A stretch of DNA of 64,000 nt from CAVZLD01 sp963776055 (GCA_963776055.1 CAVZLD010000015.1:1-64000), one strand, 5' to 3'. Positions 39,438 through 51,393 are shown, counted from the first letter of the stretch. The notes: generated from the sequence alone by a model not told the origin. Numbers and translations are program-made.

Positions 39438-41902
39438 TCAGCGCTGGCGGCTGTCCGGCCGCGGGTCGCGAACCCACTCGACGCCCAGTTCCTTCTCGAA
39501 ATCCTGATACCACTTGGACATCAGTTCGCGGTTTTCGAGTTGTGCCAGCTGGGCGATCCCCGACGTGAGCCCCGACCGCATGAAGGCGTCCCGAAGCTTC
39601 TCTAATTCGGGTTGCTCCGACTTCACGGTGAAGAGATAGACGCTCTTGTGGGGATTGTCCGGCGCGACCCCGACTCCGCCCACTTGTTGCTCGAACACCG
39701 CCTTCATGAATTCCGAACCGGCGTAGTCAATTCCCGGGACCCGGCTGACGGAAGGCGGCAGATAGGGCACATTGGCCGGCGTCATCCAGCTGAAGGGATC
39801 GGTTTCGATCACTTTGCGGTTCGGGTCATTTCCAAACATTGCGCCCAGCGACATGCTACTGCTGCGTGCTCGCTCGGCTTCCTTGTTCGCTTGCTCCCGC
39901 GCCAGTTGGAAGGCCTTTTGCATCTTCAGCGCCCGCTCGACCTCCGGCTTGCATTCTTCCAGCGATGGCACTTGTTCATCGACCTGTTCCGTCTTCCAAA
40001 AGACGTACTCGGTGTCCAGGATCGCGCCGCGAATCGACGCATCCTTGTAAACGGCCAGGTTGTCGCTGCCGAATACGATCTGGGCAAACGGCTGGAAGTC
40101 CGTGCTGTAGGCGCGACTGATTTCATACCGCGGTTCGCCGGTGACCGGGTCGGTTTCTTCCAGACCCAAAACGTCGACCAGGGGGATCGTTCCGTGGGTG
40201 AGTCCATGTTCGGCCGCCAACGCTGCCAGATCGGGCGGCACGGCTTGGCCGCGTTCTTGTCCTGCGTGACCGAGTACTCCCAAGCGAGGTACTGGCGGTA
40301 ATAGGCGCTCATCGCCGAGCGGATGGCATTGAGCTCCCGATCCATTCGTTCCCGCGCGATCGGACTCGCCAGCCGCGTGCGGATTTCATCCTTGACCTCG
40401 TCGAAGCTGCGATACCGCGGCAAGGGGGTCGTGACGTTGTCGCCCGCCGCTTCGGGTAACGAGCCAAGCCCGGATTCCTCGTCGGTCGATGGAGCGGACT
40501 CCTCCTCCGTCATCGGCTCGTCCTCGGTCAAGCCAAGTTCGGCGTCGAGGTCGATTTCCCCGTCGCCCGTCGCCTCGCTCGCTGCGGCTGCTTCCGTCGT
40601 GTCGGCGTCAACGACGGCCTCCTCGGCCTCTGCCACGGTTTCCGTCGCCTCTTCCGTTACCTCCTCCGATACCTCTTCCGTTACCTCTTCCGTTACCTCC
40701 TCCGCAGCCTCCTCCATCGCTTCCTCCGCGGCCGGTTCCCCGTCATCCGATGTTTCGGTCATTTCCGGGGGAGCTTCGTTGATCTTCGGTCCGTCGTCGG
40801 TCGGGTCGTCCTGCAGTGGTTGCGGGACTTCCGGATTCACCGGCGGCAGGTCCGTATCCACAGAATCCAGCCCGGCGTCGGGGGTTGCCCCCTCGGTGTC
40901 CGGTGATGTCAGGTTCAGGTCGAGGTCCAGATCATCCGGTGGCAGCGCCGGCTCCTCACCGGAGAGCGGTGGGCTCGCGGTGTCACCACTGTCGGTCGAA
41001 GATCCACTGAAAACGCGGAATTCCTCGCGGTTGGCGTCATAGTACTCCCGGACAGCTTGTTCCGAAATGGTGGGAGTTTCTTCATCCAAAAACGTTTGCA
41101 GGTCGCCTTTGACGTACTCGAGGGCGATCTTCTTCCGGCGTTTGAAGCCGGGTTCAGGCTGGCTGGGGAAGTCGAAACGGTCTTTGCCTTCTTCGTACAA
41201 GGCTGCGATTTCCTGTGTCGAGGGCTGCGCGACCTGCGAGACGTAGTTCGCGACGGGGAAGGGGACCGCTTCGATACTGACTTGCCGGTTGAGTCGCTGG
41301 AAGTAATCCCAGGAAGTCGCGGGGGGCAGCGGCGCGATGCCGCGCTGAAACAGTTCCATGAATCGCATGGCCAGCAGTTCCTGCCGCATCGCATTGAAAA
41401 ACTGCGGCTGCGACATCCGCCCTTGACTGATTTCTTCCAGGATTCTTCCAAATTCCTCAACCCCGACCTGTCCGTTGGAATAAGCCTGCAAGTATCCCTT
41501 GATCGATTCATCCGTTACCACAATCCCCATCTCGGTCGCCTTCCGCGCCAGCAGCAAGGTCTGCAGCAACGATCGCTCGTCGTCCTGGTTGGGAACTCCC
41601 AGCCATTGCTTGGGGGCGCTCTGCGTTCGGTCCGCGGCCAAGAAATTCAGGCTCCGCATGAACTGCTGCAGGTACAGCCGTCCGAACCGAAGGTTCTCCA
41701 TGTCGGACTCCTGCAGGTTGACCAATCCCAACTCTTTTCCGGATTCGATCTGGACCACGACCGGGTTTTCACCGCCAGCAGCCGACCGCCCAGTGTACTG
41801 GCTGACGATGCCTCCGACGGTGAAGACCAGCATCAAGGCGACACCGAAGACCGCCAAGAGAACCTTTTGGTGTTTGCGGAAAATGGCGAGTGGGCTGGAC
41901 AT
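39438..41902 (-). CDS. SurA/PpiD-like membrane-anchored chaperone with acidic linker, one frameshift
   Basis: ATG 41902 on the minus strand (MSSPLAIFRKHQK) gives a single N-terminal membrane helix, VLLAVFGVALMLVFTVGGIV, as in PpiD. Next is a SurA_N-type helical region (QTLLLARKATEMGIVVTDES, MRQELLAMRFMELF). A very acidic low-complexity linker follows, including tandem EEVT units encoded by a 12-bp repeat. The C-terminal domain (EVKDEIRTRLASPIARERM; YVFWKTEQVDEQVPSLEECK) resembles the end of PpiD-like proteins. A parvulin domain is not clearly visible, so isomerase activity is doubtful. The frame changes near 40244 (GC for GCC on the plus strand). About 820 residues. Predicted periplasmic folding factor, convergent with glgB. 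Confidence 0.75.
40637..40732 (-). repeat. 12-bp tandem repeat in the acidic linker
   Basis: Eight units of 12 bases, such as CTCTTCCGTTAC and CTCCTCCGATAC on the plus strand, coding for the tetrapeptides EEVT, EEVS or EEAT. The period keeps frame, so copy number can vary without breaking the protein. Confidence 0.85.
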
Positions 41903-41946
41903 TGTGGCATCCTGGGTAAACTGGGCAGCGGCCTGACCAACCGGTG

Positions 41947-41967
41947 TGCCGGCTTGACAAGCCGGCA
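41947..41967. promoter_or_regulatory. 9-bp perfect hairpin with possible topA promoter
   Basis: TGCCGGCTT and AAGCCGGCA pair around GAC in the divergent region between the PpiD-like gene and topA. TTGACA at 41954-41959 lies in the hairpin and is followed 18 bases later by TATTCA, a weak -10, which could drive topA 200 bases away. Confidence 0.35.
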
Positions 41968-42177
41968 AAGACCATATTATTCATGGGCCACTACAGGGCC
42001 GAGGTAAGACCGCCGATTGTAGGCACACATGACGTAAATTCAATCCCAAAAGGCTCGTGGGCCAGCCGCGTTGGCGGTTTGGTCGCCGATAACAGGTTGC
42101 GATCCAGCTCATTCGTTGATGCTGGTCTCTCCCGTCTCGCAGCCGTCGAATGCCGTTAAACTGAGCAAAACTTGAAA

Positions 42178-44954
42178 ATGGCTAAGAAGAATTCGAGCGG
42201 CAAACAGCAGAAATCGTTGGTGATCGTCGAGTCGCCGGCGAAAGCTCGTACGATCTCAAAGTTCTTGGGCGACGACTTTGTGGTCGAGGCCAGCATTGGG
42301 CACGTCCGCGACCTGCCGCAGGGCGCAAGGAGGTCCCGGAGGAGTTCAAGCGGGAGGACTGGGCCTATCTGGGCGTCAACGTGCAGGAGGATTTTCGGCC
42401 GATCTACATCGTGCCCTCGGGAAAACGGCAACAGGTCACGAAACTGCGCAAGGCGCTGAAGGATTCGAAAGACCTTTACCTGGCAACGGACGAAGATCGC
42501 GAAGGCGAGGCGATCAGCTGGCACTTGTGCGAGTTGCTGAAGCCGAAAGTCCCCGTGCACCGTCTCGTATTTCACGAAATCACGCGTCCAGCGATTGCCG
42601 AGGCTTTGGAGCATCCTCGAGAAATCGATGAAGGTCTGGTGCGAGCGCAGGAGACGCGCCGCATACTGGATCGACTGTACGGGTACGACGTTTCGCAGCT
42701 GTTGTGGAAAAAGGTCGGGCCGGGGTTGTCGGCCGGACGTGTGCAGAGTGTGGCCGTCCGACTGATCGTGGAGCGGGAAAGAGAGCGGATGGCGCATGTC
42801 GCCGCGACGTACTGGGATCTGTTGGGAGTCTTTGCTAAGCAGAACGGCCAAACCTTTTCCGCAACACTCGTGTCCGTAGACGGTCGCAAGGTTCCCCGGG
42901 CGAAGGACTTTGACGCGTCGACCGGAAAGCTGAAGGATCCGTCGCTGTTGTTGCTGGATGAACCGGCCGTCCGGGCGCTGGCGGAACGCCTGCGCGGAAC
43001 GGATTTTCGTGTCGAAGCACTGGAGGTGAAACCGTTTACGGAAAAGCCCAAGGCCCCGTTTACCACCAGCACGCTGCAGCAAGAAGGGAATCGCAAGTTG
43101 GGCTTCACCGCGCGGCGCACGATGAACGCCGCGCAGAGCCTGTACGAAAACGGTTTGATCACCTACATGCGAACCGATTCGACCACGCTGGCAGAGATCG
43201 CCGTAAAGGCCGCGCGGCAATTAGTGCAATCGGAATATGGATCGGAGTACCTGTACCCGTCACCGCGAGTCTACGCATCCAAAGTAAAGAACGCGCAAGA
43301 AGCGCACGAGGCGATTCGTCCGGCCGGAACCGATTTTCCCACGCCGCAGTCGCTCAAGCAGCGGCTGAAGCCGGATGAGTTTAAGCTCTACGACATGATC
43401 TGGAAGCGGACGATTGCCAGCCAGATGGCCGACGCCCGAAAGCGGCGGAGCACGATCACGGTGGAAGGGTCCGGGGCTGCGTTCCAGGCGAGCGGCACCA
43501 CGGTGGAATTCGATGGCTTCCTGCGGGCATACGTAGAAGGGGCCGACGAAGCGGCCAATGGGAATGCGGCGCAGCGCGATACCGCCAACGTCGATGCGGC
43601 AGGGCGGGAGGTGCTGCTGCCGAAGGTCGAAAAAGGCGAACCGCTGCAGTGTGATCAGGTGGATCCCAAGGATCACACGACGCAGCCGCCTCCTCGGTTT
43701 ACCGAAGCCACATTAACCCGCACGCTCGAAGAAAAAGGCATCGGTCGTCCGAGCACGTACGCGACGATCATCGAGACCATTCAGGCGCGGGATTACGTTT
43801 TCAAGAAGGGCAATGCGCTGGTTCCCAGCTGGACGGCGTTTACCGTGGTACGACTGCTGGAAGAGCACCTTCCCTCGCTGGTGAACTACGAGTTCACCGC
43901 GGAGATGGAAGACCTGCTGGACGCCATTAGCCGGCGTGAGGCAGAGCACGTTCAGTATCTCAACGATTTCTACTTCGGAGACGGCCAACCCGGGCTCAAA
44001 CGCCGGCTGGAAACCAAGGAGAAGGAGATCGATCCGCGGCAGATGAGTCGTTTTCTGGTGGGCACACCGGAGGGTGGTGAGCCGATCTACTTGCGCGTGG
44101 GGAAATATGGGCCGTTCCTGGAGCACGGCGAGCGGAAGGCCAGCCTGCCCGATGGTATGGCGCCGGACGAATTGACGATGGAGCGGGCCACGCAACTGCT
44201 AGAAGACGCTTCGCGAGAAGAGGAACCGCTGGGCCATTGCCCACAGACCGGTCGACCGGTCCACATCAAACAGGGCCGCTTCGGTCCCTATGTTCAATTG
44301 GGCGGTTCCACCGAGGACGAGAAGCCGCAGAACGCCTCCCTGCTGAAGGGAATGCAGCCGCAGGATGTGACACTGGAGACCGCCCTGCAACTGCTCGCTT
44401 TGCCCCGCACGGTGGGCGAGCATCCGCAGATGAAGGAACCGATTGTCGCTCACAATGGCCGCTACGGACCGTACATCAAGTGCGGGGATGAGACCCGCTC
44501 GCTGCCAGCCGATCTGTCTCCCTTGGATATCGGCCTGCCGGCCGCGGTCGAACTGTTGGCGCAACCGAAAACGAGTGGCCGAGGGCGGGCCGCGGCGCGC
44601 GAGCCGTTGCGCGTGTTCGACGAGTCGCCGGTCACAGAGTCGCCGGTCAAGCTGCTTTCGGGTCGTTACGGACCGTATGTTACAGATGGAGTGACCAATG
44701 CGTCCCTGCCCAAAGGGTTGGAACCCGAGCAGGTGACAATGGAATTGGCCCTCCAATGGTTGGCGGAACGAGCGGCGAGCGCCACCGCCAAAAAGAAAGC
44801 GAAGAAGAAAGCCAAAAAGAAGGCCGCCTCGGGAACCAAGGCGAAGAAGAAAACGAAAGCCAGTTCGAGCAAAAAGAAAACGAAAACTACCACGAGCCGC
44901 CCGAGCTCCCCCACCAAACGCGCTTCGTCATCCCGCGCGAAGAAGAGTTCCTAA
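42178..44954 (+). CDS. topA: DNA topoisomerase I (type IA), one frameshift
   Basis: Relaxes negative supercoils. ATG 42178 (MAKKNSSGKQQKSL) is preferred to TTG 42172. The TOPRIM domain starts VIVESPAKARTISKFLGDDF. At 42327 AA should be AAA, restoring GHVRDLPQGAKEVPEEFKRE. The DEDRE motif LATDEDREGEAISWHL and the active tyrosine in GLITYMRTDSTTL (about residue 330) are present. The C-terminus has four repeats of the form GxYGPY (VGKYGPFLEHG, QGRFGPYVQLGG, NGRYGPYIKCGDE, SGRYGPYVTDGVTN) in place of classical zinc fingers, then a Lys/Ala/Ser-rich tail with many KKKAKKK blocks that should bind nucleic acid. About 925 residues. The next gene starts one base after the stop. Confidence 0.95.
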
Positions 44955-45958
44955 GTGACAGATGAACAGCTGCTGAAGGATCAACTCGACCAGTTTCGCG
45001 TCGATTTTACCTCGCTCCGCACGGAAATCGGGAAAGTGGTCGTCGGACAGGACGACATTGTGGAGGCGACACTCATCGCCTTGATTGCCGGCGGGCATGT
45101 CCTGCTGGAAGGTGTTCCCGGTCTCGGCAAAACCTTGCTCGTGCGAACCTTGGCCGAGACGCTGCATAGCAGCTTTTCGCGCATCCAATTCACACCCGAT
45201 CTGATGCCGGCCGATCTGATTGGGACCAACGTGATGCTCGAGACGAACGAAGGGCAGCGGCGCTTCGAGTTCAGCGCGGGCCGATGTTCGCCAACGTGGT
45301 GTTGGCCGACGAAATCAACCGCGCCACTCCAAAGACACAGTCGGCCCTGCTGGAAGCGATGCAGGAGCACGCCGTGACCGTCGCCGGGATTCGCTATCCC
45401 CTGGACGGCCTGTTCTTCGTGATGGCCACGCAGAACCCGCTGGAGATGGAAGGAACCTATCCCTTGCCGGAGGCCCAACTGGACCGCTTCTTCTTCAAAC
45501 TGCTTGTGCGGTTTCCCACGACGCACCAGATCGAGACGATTCTGGATCGCACGACGGAATCTGAGGTTCCCGAAGTGCAACCGCGACTTGAGGCCGAGCG
45601 GATTCTGGAACTTTCCCGTCTGGCCCGGCGGATTCCGGTGGCCGACCCGGTACGACAGTTTGGAATCGCGCTGGTGCTGGGGACGCACCCGGAACATCCC
45701 GAGGCGCCCGAAGCCACCCGCCGCTTCGTTCGCTACGGCTCGAGCCCCCGTGGCGCCCGAGCGCTGATGTTGGCCGCCAAAATCCGAGCGATTCTGGATC
45801 AGCGGTACCATGTGGCCCGCGAAGATCTGCGTCAGGTCGCTCACCCCGTCCTGCGGCATCGACTGATTCTCAATTTCGAAGGCCAAGCGGAGAATGTGCG
45901 GCCCGACGACGTAATCGACCAAGTGGTACAGTCGGTCAATGGCGCGGAAACCAGCTGA
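44955..45958 (+). CDS. MoxR-type AAA+ ATPase, one frameshift
   Basis: GTG 44955 follows directly on the topA stop. Walker A GVPGLGKT is at residues 53-60. At 45278 GGG should be GGGG, giving RFEFSAGPMFANVVLADEIN with Walker B. The sensor region FVMATQNPLEMEGTYPLPEA and LDRFFFKLLVRFP, and the lid domain (RYGSSPRGARALMLAAKIRA) are typical. MoxR proteins act with vWA proteins as chaperone-like systems; the four following genes fit that partnership. About 335 residues after correction. Confidence 0.94.
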
Positions 45959-45996
45959 GCAACCAGGCGTTGTGCCTGGGCGAAAAAGGGGATGTC

Positions 45997-46875
45997 GTGG
46001 ACCTGTTTGACTCCCAGTTTCTGCAGAAGCTGGAATACCTTTCGCTCGTCTCACGCCGCGCTTTTCAAGGACAGCTGCTGGCTCACCGCAGGACAAAACA
46101 ACTCGGCAGCGGAATCGAATTCGCGGATCATCGTGAGTACGTCGCAGGAGACGACTATCGCTACCTCGATTGGAATGTGTTCGCCCGGCATGGCCAGCTG
46201 CTGCTGAAACGGTTTCAGGAAGAGGCCGATCTGCACGTTTACCTGTTGTTGGACTGCTCCCGCAGCATGGAAGTCGGATCGCCATCGAAGTTCGATTACG
46301 CGCGACAGATTACCGCCGCACTCGCCTACATCGCGTTGGCCGATCTCGATCGAGTCTCCGTCACCGCCTTTGCCCAGGAATTGCTGGGAACCTTCCCCTT
46401 GACGCGTGGGAAACAGCGGATTGTCTCCTTGTTGCGATTTCTGGAGGAGTTGCGACCGGTGGGACATGACACGGACCTGCGGCGCGTGTCCGATGCCTTT
46501 GTGCACCGTGCAACGCGAACCGGGTTGACGGTGATCGTCAGTGATTTCTTCGATCCGCGTGGCTTCCAGGAGGGGTTGGATCAACTGCGTTACTACCGTT
46601 ATGAACCGCACCTGGTCCAGGTGTATGATCCGCAAGAGGCAGACCCGGTTCTACATGGTGAGTTGGACCTGATCGATCTCGAGACCGAAGCGCGGCGAAC
46701 TGTGACAGTCAGTGCCCGTAATCGAAAGGAGTATCGGCGCTTGTTCTCCGAATTCCTGAAGAGTGTGCAGGCATACGCCCGTCGGCAGGGCTTGGGCTGT
46801 GTTCAGACCGCGACGAGCGTGCCGTTCGATGACCTGATCCTGCGGATGATGCGTGCCGCCGGAAATGTCGAATGA
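45997..46875 (+). CDS. DUF58 protein (vWA-like, MoxR partner)
   Basis: GTG 45997 is chosen since AAGGGG lies just upstream and the product MDLFDSQFLQKLEYLSLVSR matches the usual DUF58 start. The DUF58 core is complete: GSGIEFADHREYVAGDDYRY, LDWNVFARHGQLLLKRFQEE and the MIDAS-like LLLDCSRSMEVGSPSKFDYA. 292 residues, cytoplasmic, intact. It sits between moxR and the vWA membrane genes, as in aerotolerance-type (Bat) operons. Confidence 0.92.
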   Translation: MDLFDSQFLQKLEYLSLVSRRAFQGQLLAHRRTKQLGSGIEFADHREYVAGDDYRYLDWNVFARHGQLLLKRFQEEADLHVYLLLDCSRSMEVGSPSKFDYARQITAALAYIALADLDRVSVTAFAQELLGTFPLTRGKQRIVSLLRFLEELRPVGHDTDLRRVSDAFVHRATRTGLTVIVSDFFDPRGFQEGLDQLRYYRYEPHLVQVYDPQEADPVLHGELDLIDLETEARRTVTVSARNRKEYRRLFSEFLKSVQAYARRQGLGCVQTATSVPFDDLILRMMRAAGNVE

Positions 46876-46884
46876 GGTGCCATC

Positions 46885-48783
46885 TTGCGTTTGAATCACC
46901 CCTACGCGCTGCTCGGGTTGCTGCTGGCCCTGCCCGTCATCGCACTCTATCTCCTGAAGGTTCGACGGCGACGGGTACCGGTCTCGACCGTCCTGTTCTG
47001 GAATCAGGTGTTTGGAGATGATCGACCCCGCGCTCTGTGGCAACGGCTACGGCACCCGTTATCGTTGCTGCTGCAACTGCTCCTGCTGGGAGTGCTCGTG
47101 CTGGCCCTGGCCGATCCCGAATGGACGGGCGGGGCGGTCCAAGGGCGTCGTCTGGTCCTGGTGCTGGACAATTCGGCCAGCATGCAGGCGACCGATCTGG
47201 TTCCGCATCGCTGGGACCAAGCGCAACGGCAGGCACGCCGATTGATCCGCAAGATGCAGCCGGATGATCAGCTGGCAATAATTGCCGCTTCCGATCCTCC
47301 CCGTGTCGCGACCTCGTGGACGAATCACATGCGCACGCTGCTGCGAACGGTCGATGACCTCGCCGTCTGTGACAGTCCCACTCGGCTGCCCGAAGCGATG
47401 CGACTGGCCGAGCGTCTGCTGGAAGGTCACCCGCAGGGACAGGTGGTTGTCGTGGGCGACGGCCAACAAAGCGACGATTTGCCCGCTGCGCAAGCGAGGC
47501 AGATCGTATGGATCTCGGTGGCGTCGTCGGTTGACAATCTGGCGATTACACACTGGCAAGTACGTCGCAGTCCGGTCGACCCACTGGGCGTGCATGCGCT
47601 GGTTGAGGTTTGCAACTTCTCCGACCAGCAGGCCGCCTGTCGTCTGCAGATTTCCTGCGATGATGACCTGCTCGACGTGATTCCGCTCGATCTGGATCCC
47701 AATCAGGTGTGGCGGACCGTCCGGGAATATGCGATCGATCATGGCGGGCCGTTGCTGGCCGAACTGGATCCGCAAGATGCTCTGGCTTGCGACAATCGAG
47801 CTGTTGCTCTGGTACCGGATTCTCGGCCGCAACCCGTGACGCTGGTCACCCCGGGAAACCTGTTTCTTGAAAGTGCACTCCGGTCGATGCCCGCGGTGGA
47901 ATTGACCGTTACGAATGCCATTCCGGCGCAGGTTGCCGAGAATGCGATTCTGATCTGCCACAAAGTGACTCCCGAGACCGATCGGCTACCGGCCCGGCTG
48001 TTTCTGATCGACCCCCGCGAGGTCGGCGATCTGGGAACGATGGGCAACACGCTTGAACCGACCTTGATCGTTCGCCAGGTGTCTTCGCCGACGCTGATGT
48101 CGCATCTGGAACTGCAGCAGGTTTTGGTATTCGGGGTGCGCCAGTTGGAATTGACCGATGGCTTTGAGGTTCTCGCGGAAGTACCCGGCGGCGTGCCGGT
48201 GTTCGCTGCGACGTCGCAACCAGCACAGAAGAGGCTGATTTGGAATGGCAGTCTTGACCAGGGAGAGTTTCCGCTGAGGACCGCGTTTCCAATCCTGCTC
48301 AGCAACGCCATCCGTTGGTTTCAGGGTGACCCCGCGCCGTGGCAGGAAGCGTACTCAACCGGCTCGCATGCGACCATCCGCCGCGATGCGAGTGCGATCG
48401 TTGCGCGAGCCGCCGACCCCGAGACCGGATCGCCAGATGATTTTCGCGTGGTGTTACCCGACGGTCAGATCCGCGCACTGGCCGGCGATACCGAAAGTTG
48501 GACGATGGGTCCCTTGGACCAGTGCGGCGTTTGGCGCATCGAAGCGAAGCGAGAGGCGACATCCGGCAGCGCGCGTGAGGACCAATCGGCGGTCGTCTTG
48601 GCTGAAGTTGCCTGCAATCTGGCCAGTCCTTCGGAAAGTGAATTGCGGGTTACTGCTCCGGTGGGTCGATCCCTGCCGACGGCCGGGCCCGGGGGATGGC
48701 CGCCCTGGTTCTACCTGACGCTGTTGGGGCTCGTGTGGACCGCCGGGGAGTGGTACCTGTATCAACGGCGGTGGATCGAATGA
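46885..48783 (+). CDS. BatA-like membrane protein with vWA domain
   Basis: TTG 46885 (MRLNHPYALLGLLLALPVIA) with GAGG overlapping the previous stop. Two N-terminal membrane helices (YALLGLLLALPVIALYLL and PLSLLLQLLLLGVLVLALA), the vWA MIDAS motif LVLVLDNSASMQ, and a C-terminal helix (FYLTLLGLVWTAGEWYLY). 632 residues. The long middle is probably extracytoplasmic. Intact. The next gene overlaps by ATGA. Confidence 0.88.
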   Translation: MRLNHPYALLGLLLALPVIALYLLKVRRRRVPVSTVLFWNQVFGDDRPRALWQRLRHPLSLLLQLLLLGVLVLALADPEWTGGAVQGRRLVLVLDNSASMQATDLVPHRWDQAQRQARRLIRKMQPDDQLAIIAASDPPRVATSWTNHMRTLLRTVDDLAVCDSPTRLPEAMRLAERLLEGHPQGQVVVVGDGQQSDDLPAAQARQIVWISVASSVDNLAITHWQVRRSPVDPLGVHALVEVCNFSDQQAACRLQISCDDDLLDVIPLDLDPNQVWRTVREYAIDHGGPLLAELDPQDALACDNRAVALVPDSRPQPVTLVTPGNLFLESALRSMPAVELTVTNAIPAQVAENAILICHKVTPETDRLPARLFLIDPREVGDLGTMGNTLEPTLIVRQVSSPTLMSHLELQQVLVFGVRQLELTDGFEVLAEVPGGVPVFAATSQPAQKRLIWNGSLDQGEFPLRTAFPILLSNAIRWFQGDPAPWQEAYSTGSHATIRRDASAIVARAADPETGSPDDFRVVLPDGQIRALAGDTESWTMGPLDQCGVWRIEAKREATSGSAREDQSAVVLAEVACNLASPSESELRVTAPVGRSLPTAGPGGWPPWFYLTLLGLVWTAGEWYLYQRRWIE

Positions 48784-51393
48784 CCTCGATGGTAGCTTTG
48801 ATCAGCCTGGAGCTTTCTCGACCGATGCTGCTGCTCGGGGCGCTGACGCTGCCGTGGCTCGTGCTGTGGTGGCTCTCCAGCCTCGTCGACCTTCCTCGTT
48901 GGCAACGGGCTCTGTCACTGAGTGTCCGCGGCTTGCTGGTGTTGTGCCTGGTGCTGTCGCTGGCCGGCCTGAATCTTCTGCGTTCGACGCAGCGCCAGTA
49001 CGTGGTCGTCGCGATGGACCGCAGCGTAAGCGTGGGCGCCGAAGCGCAGCGACACGCTGACGCGTACCTGCAGGAGCTTCGCCAGGCCGCTGGTCGTCAA
49101 TCGCTGGCGGTGATGGAATTTGCACGGCAGCCCGGGGCGGTCCAACCGTTGTCCGGATTGTCGGCGGACCTACCCGATATTGCCACATCCGGCACGGTTT
49201 CGTCGACGGTCGCGGATGAACCACTGGGCACGGATCTGGCGGCCGCACTGGAGTTGGCCGCCGCTGCGATTCCGCCATCGTATGCTCCGCAGATTGTGTT
49301 GCTCAGTGACGGGCATGCGACCCATGGAGATGTGTTGCCAGCTGTTCTGGCCGGCCGCACGCCGGTTTCGACCGTGCCGCTACCCAGTGCGACCGAACCC
49401 GAAGTCCAGGTCGCGCAGGCGTCGGTCCCGGCGTCCGTGCGCGAAGGCGAGCCGTTCTTTTTGGATGTGGTCGTAAACACAAATCAAGCTGCCTCCGCAG
49501 AAATCGAAATCTACCGAGATGGTGTTCGTGTAGATGGGGAATCGGGAAACTCCGTGATGCTGCAGCCGGGAGAAAACCGTTTTCGCTTCCCGCAGCAGGT
49601 GGTCGATCAACGCCAAGCGACGTTTCGTGTTCAAGTCGCGGATGTGGCGGATACGCGGTGGGATAACAATACAGCCGAAGCTGTCGTCATGACCTCCGGC
49701 CGCCCGCAGATTCTGCTTTCCGACAGTGATCTGTCACAAACGGATGCTCTGCGATGGGCGTTGGAGGAGCAATCGATTCGAGTGGATCTGCGACCTCCGA
49801 ACGGGATCCCTGATTCGTTAACGCAGATGCACCATTACGATGCGGTGCTGTTGTCGAATGTGCCGGCGACGGATCTGACGACGCGGCAGATGGAAACGTT
49901 GCGCGGCTATGTGCAGGATCTTGGAGGCGGACTGCTGATGCTCGGCGGTGACCAGTCGTTTGGACTGGGCGGCTATTTCGGCTCTCCGCTCGAAGAGATT
50001 CTGCCCGTGCGGACTGATTTCGAAAAGGAGGAAGAAAAGCCCAGCCTGGCCTTGCTGCTGTTGATCGATCGATCGGGATCGATGGGGGGGCAGAAGATGG
50101 AATTGGCCAAGGACGCAGCCCGAGCCGCGGTCGAACTGCTGGGACCACAAGACCAAGTGGGCGTCATCGCCTTCGACGACCAGTCGTACTGGATCAGCGA
50201 ATTGCATCCGGCAGCCGACAAACAATACGTCTTGGAACGGATCAGTACGATGGTGGCCGGTGGGGGTACGAATATCTATCCGGCGATGCGTGACGCCCTG
50301 GATTCGTTGCAAAAGGCCGTGGCGCGGCTGAAGCACTTGATCCTGTTGACCGATGGGATTTCAGCTCCCGGCGATATCACCGGAATCACCGCCGAAATGG
50401 CCGCGTCGCAAATCACGGTCTCGACCGTTGGCGTTGGCGAGGGAGCGGATCAGCCACTGCTGCAACAGGTTGCGCGACAAGGGCGGGGCCGCTATTACTT
50501 CTGTGATCACCCGCAATCGATTCCGCAAGTCTTCGTCAAAGAAACGATCACGGCTGAGCAAGTCCGCGCTGAATGAACTTCCGTTCGTGCCGTTGCAGGT
50601 TCAGCCGACGACGGTTCTGGATTCGCTGGACATGCAGGCTGCTCCCGTGCTGCTGGGGTACGTCACGACACAAGCAAAGCCCACCAGTGAAGTGATCTTG
50701 GTGACGGAAACCGGTGATCCGCTTCTAGCCTGGTGGCGTTACGGGCTGGGAATGTCCTTGGCCTTTACCTCGGATGCTTCCACCCGTTGGGCCGCGGAAT
50801 GGACGACCTGGAGCGATTTTCCGGTGTTTTGGGCGCAGTGCGTGCGACATGTTTTGCGAAACGACGCACAGGCAGGCGCTGACATTCAACTGCGGCGCCG
50901 TGGAGATCAGACTACCGTACAAGTTGACCTGCAGGATGCCGATGGAGAGTTTCGATCAGCAGCCGATGTGCGGCTCAAGGTCCTGACGCCGCCGCCGGAA
51001 AGCGAATCGATTGATCTGGTGTTACCCCAGACGGCTCCCGGACGTTACGCGGCGCAGATCGCAACGGGCCAGCAAGGCGCCTATTTCCTCGAACTCGCCG
51101 TGCAGGAAGGCGCGAACCCGCCGCAGCGTCAGTCCCGCAGCTTGTGTGTGGGCTACCCCGACGAGCTGCAATGGAAGCCGACCAATGTGGCGCTCCTTCG
51201 GCAGATCGCGAACGTGTCGGGCGGCAGGTTCGATCCGCGGCCCGCGGAAGTATTTCAGCCATTGCGGTCCGCCGTGCAGATCCAACCACTCTGGCCGTAC
51301 CTGCTGTCCGCCGCTTTGCTGCTGCTGCTGTTGGATGTTGCCCTGCGACGAGTCGAGCTGGGTGGGACCGGCAGGAACAACGAAGTAGAATGA
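48780..51393 (+). CDS. vWA and glutamine-amidotransferase-like membrane protein, one frameshift
   Basis: ATG 48780 overlaps the previous stop (ATGA). Two N-terminal helices (PMLLLGALTLPWLVLWWL and SVRGLLVLCLVLSLAGL), a first vWA-like segment (YVVVAMDRSVSVG), a GATase-1-like region (VLLSNVPATDLTTRQMETLR, GGGLLMLGGDQSFGLGGY) and a complete vWA with MIDAS LLLLIDRSGSMGG and TDGISAPGD. The frame changes near 50550 (GAGCAAGTCC); reading on gives ALNELPFVPLQVQPTTVLDS and a final membrane helix (LWPYLLSAALLLLLLDVALR). About 870 residues. This domain order is typical of the larger partner in planctomycete MoxR operons. Confidence 0.88.

Noticed and set aside
40323..41042. Serine-rich ORF on the plus strand
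   Set aside because: It is the antisense shadow of the acidic linker (Glu codons read as Ser/Leu on the other strand).
42300..42340. Programmed frameshift in topA
   Set aside because: No slippery heptamer or downstream structure was evident and many other genes show the same one-base loss, so error is simpler.
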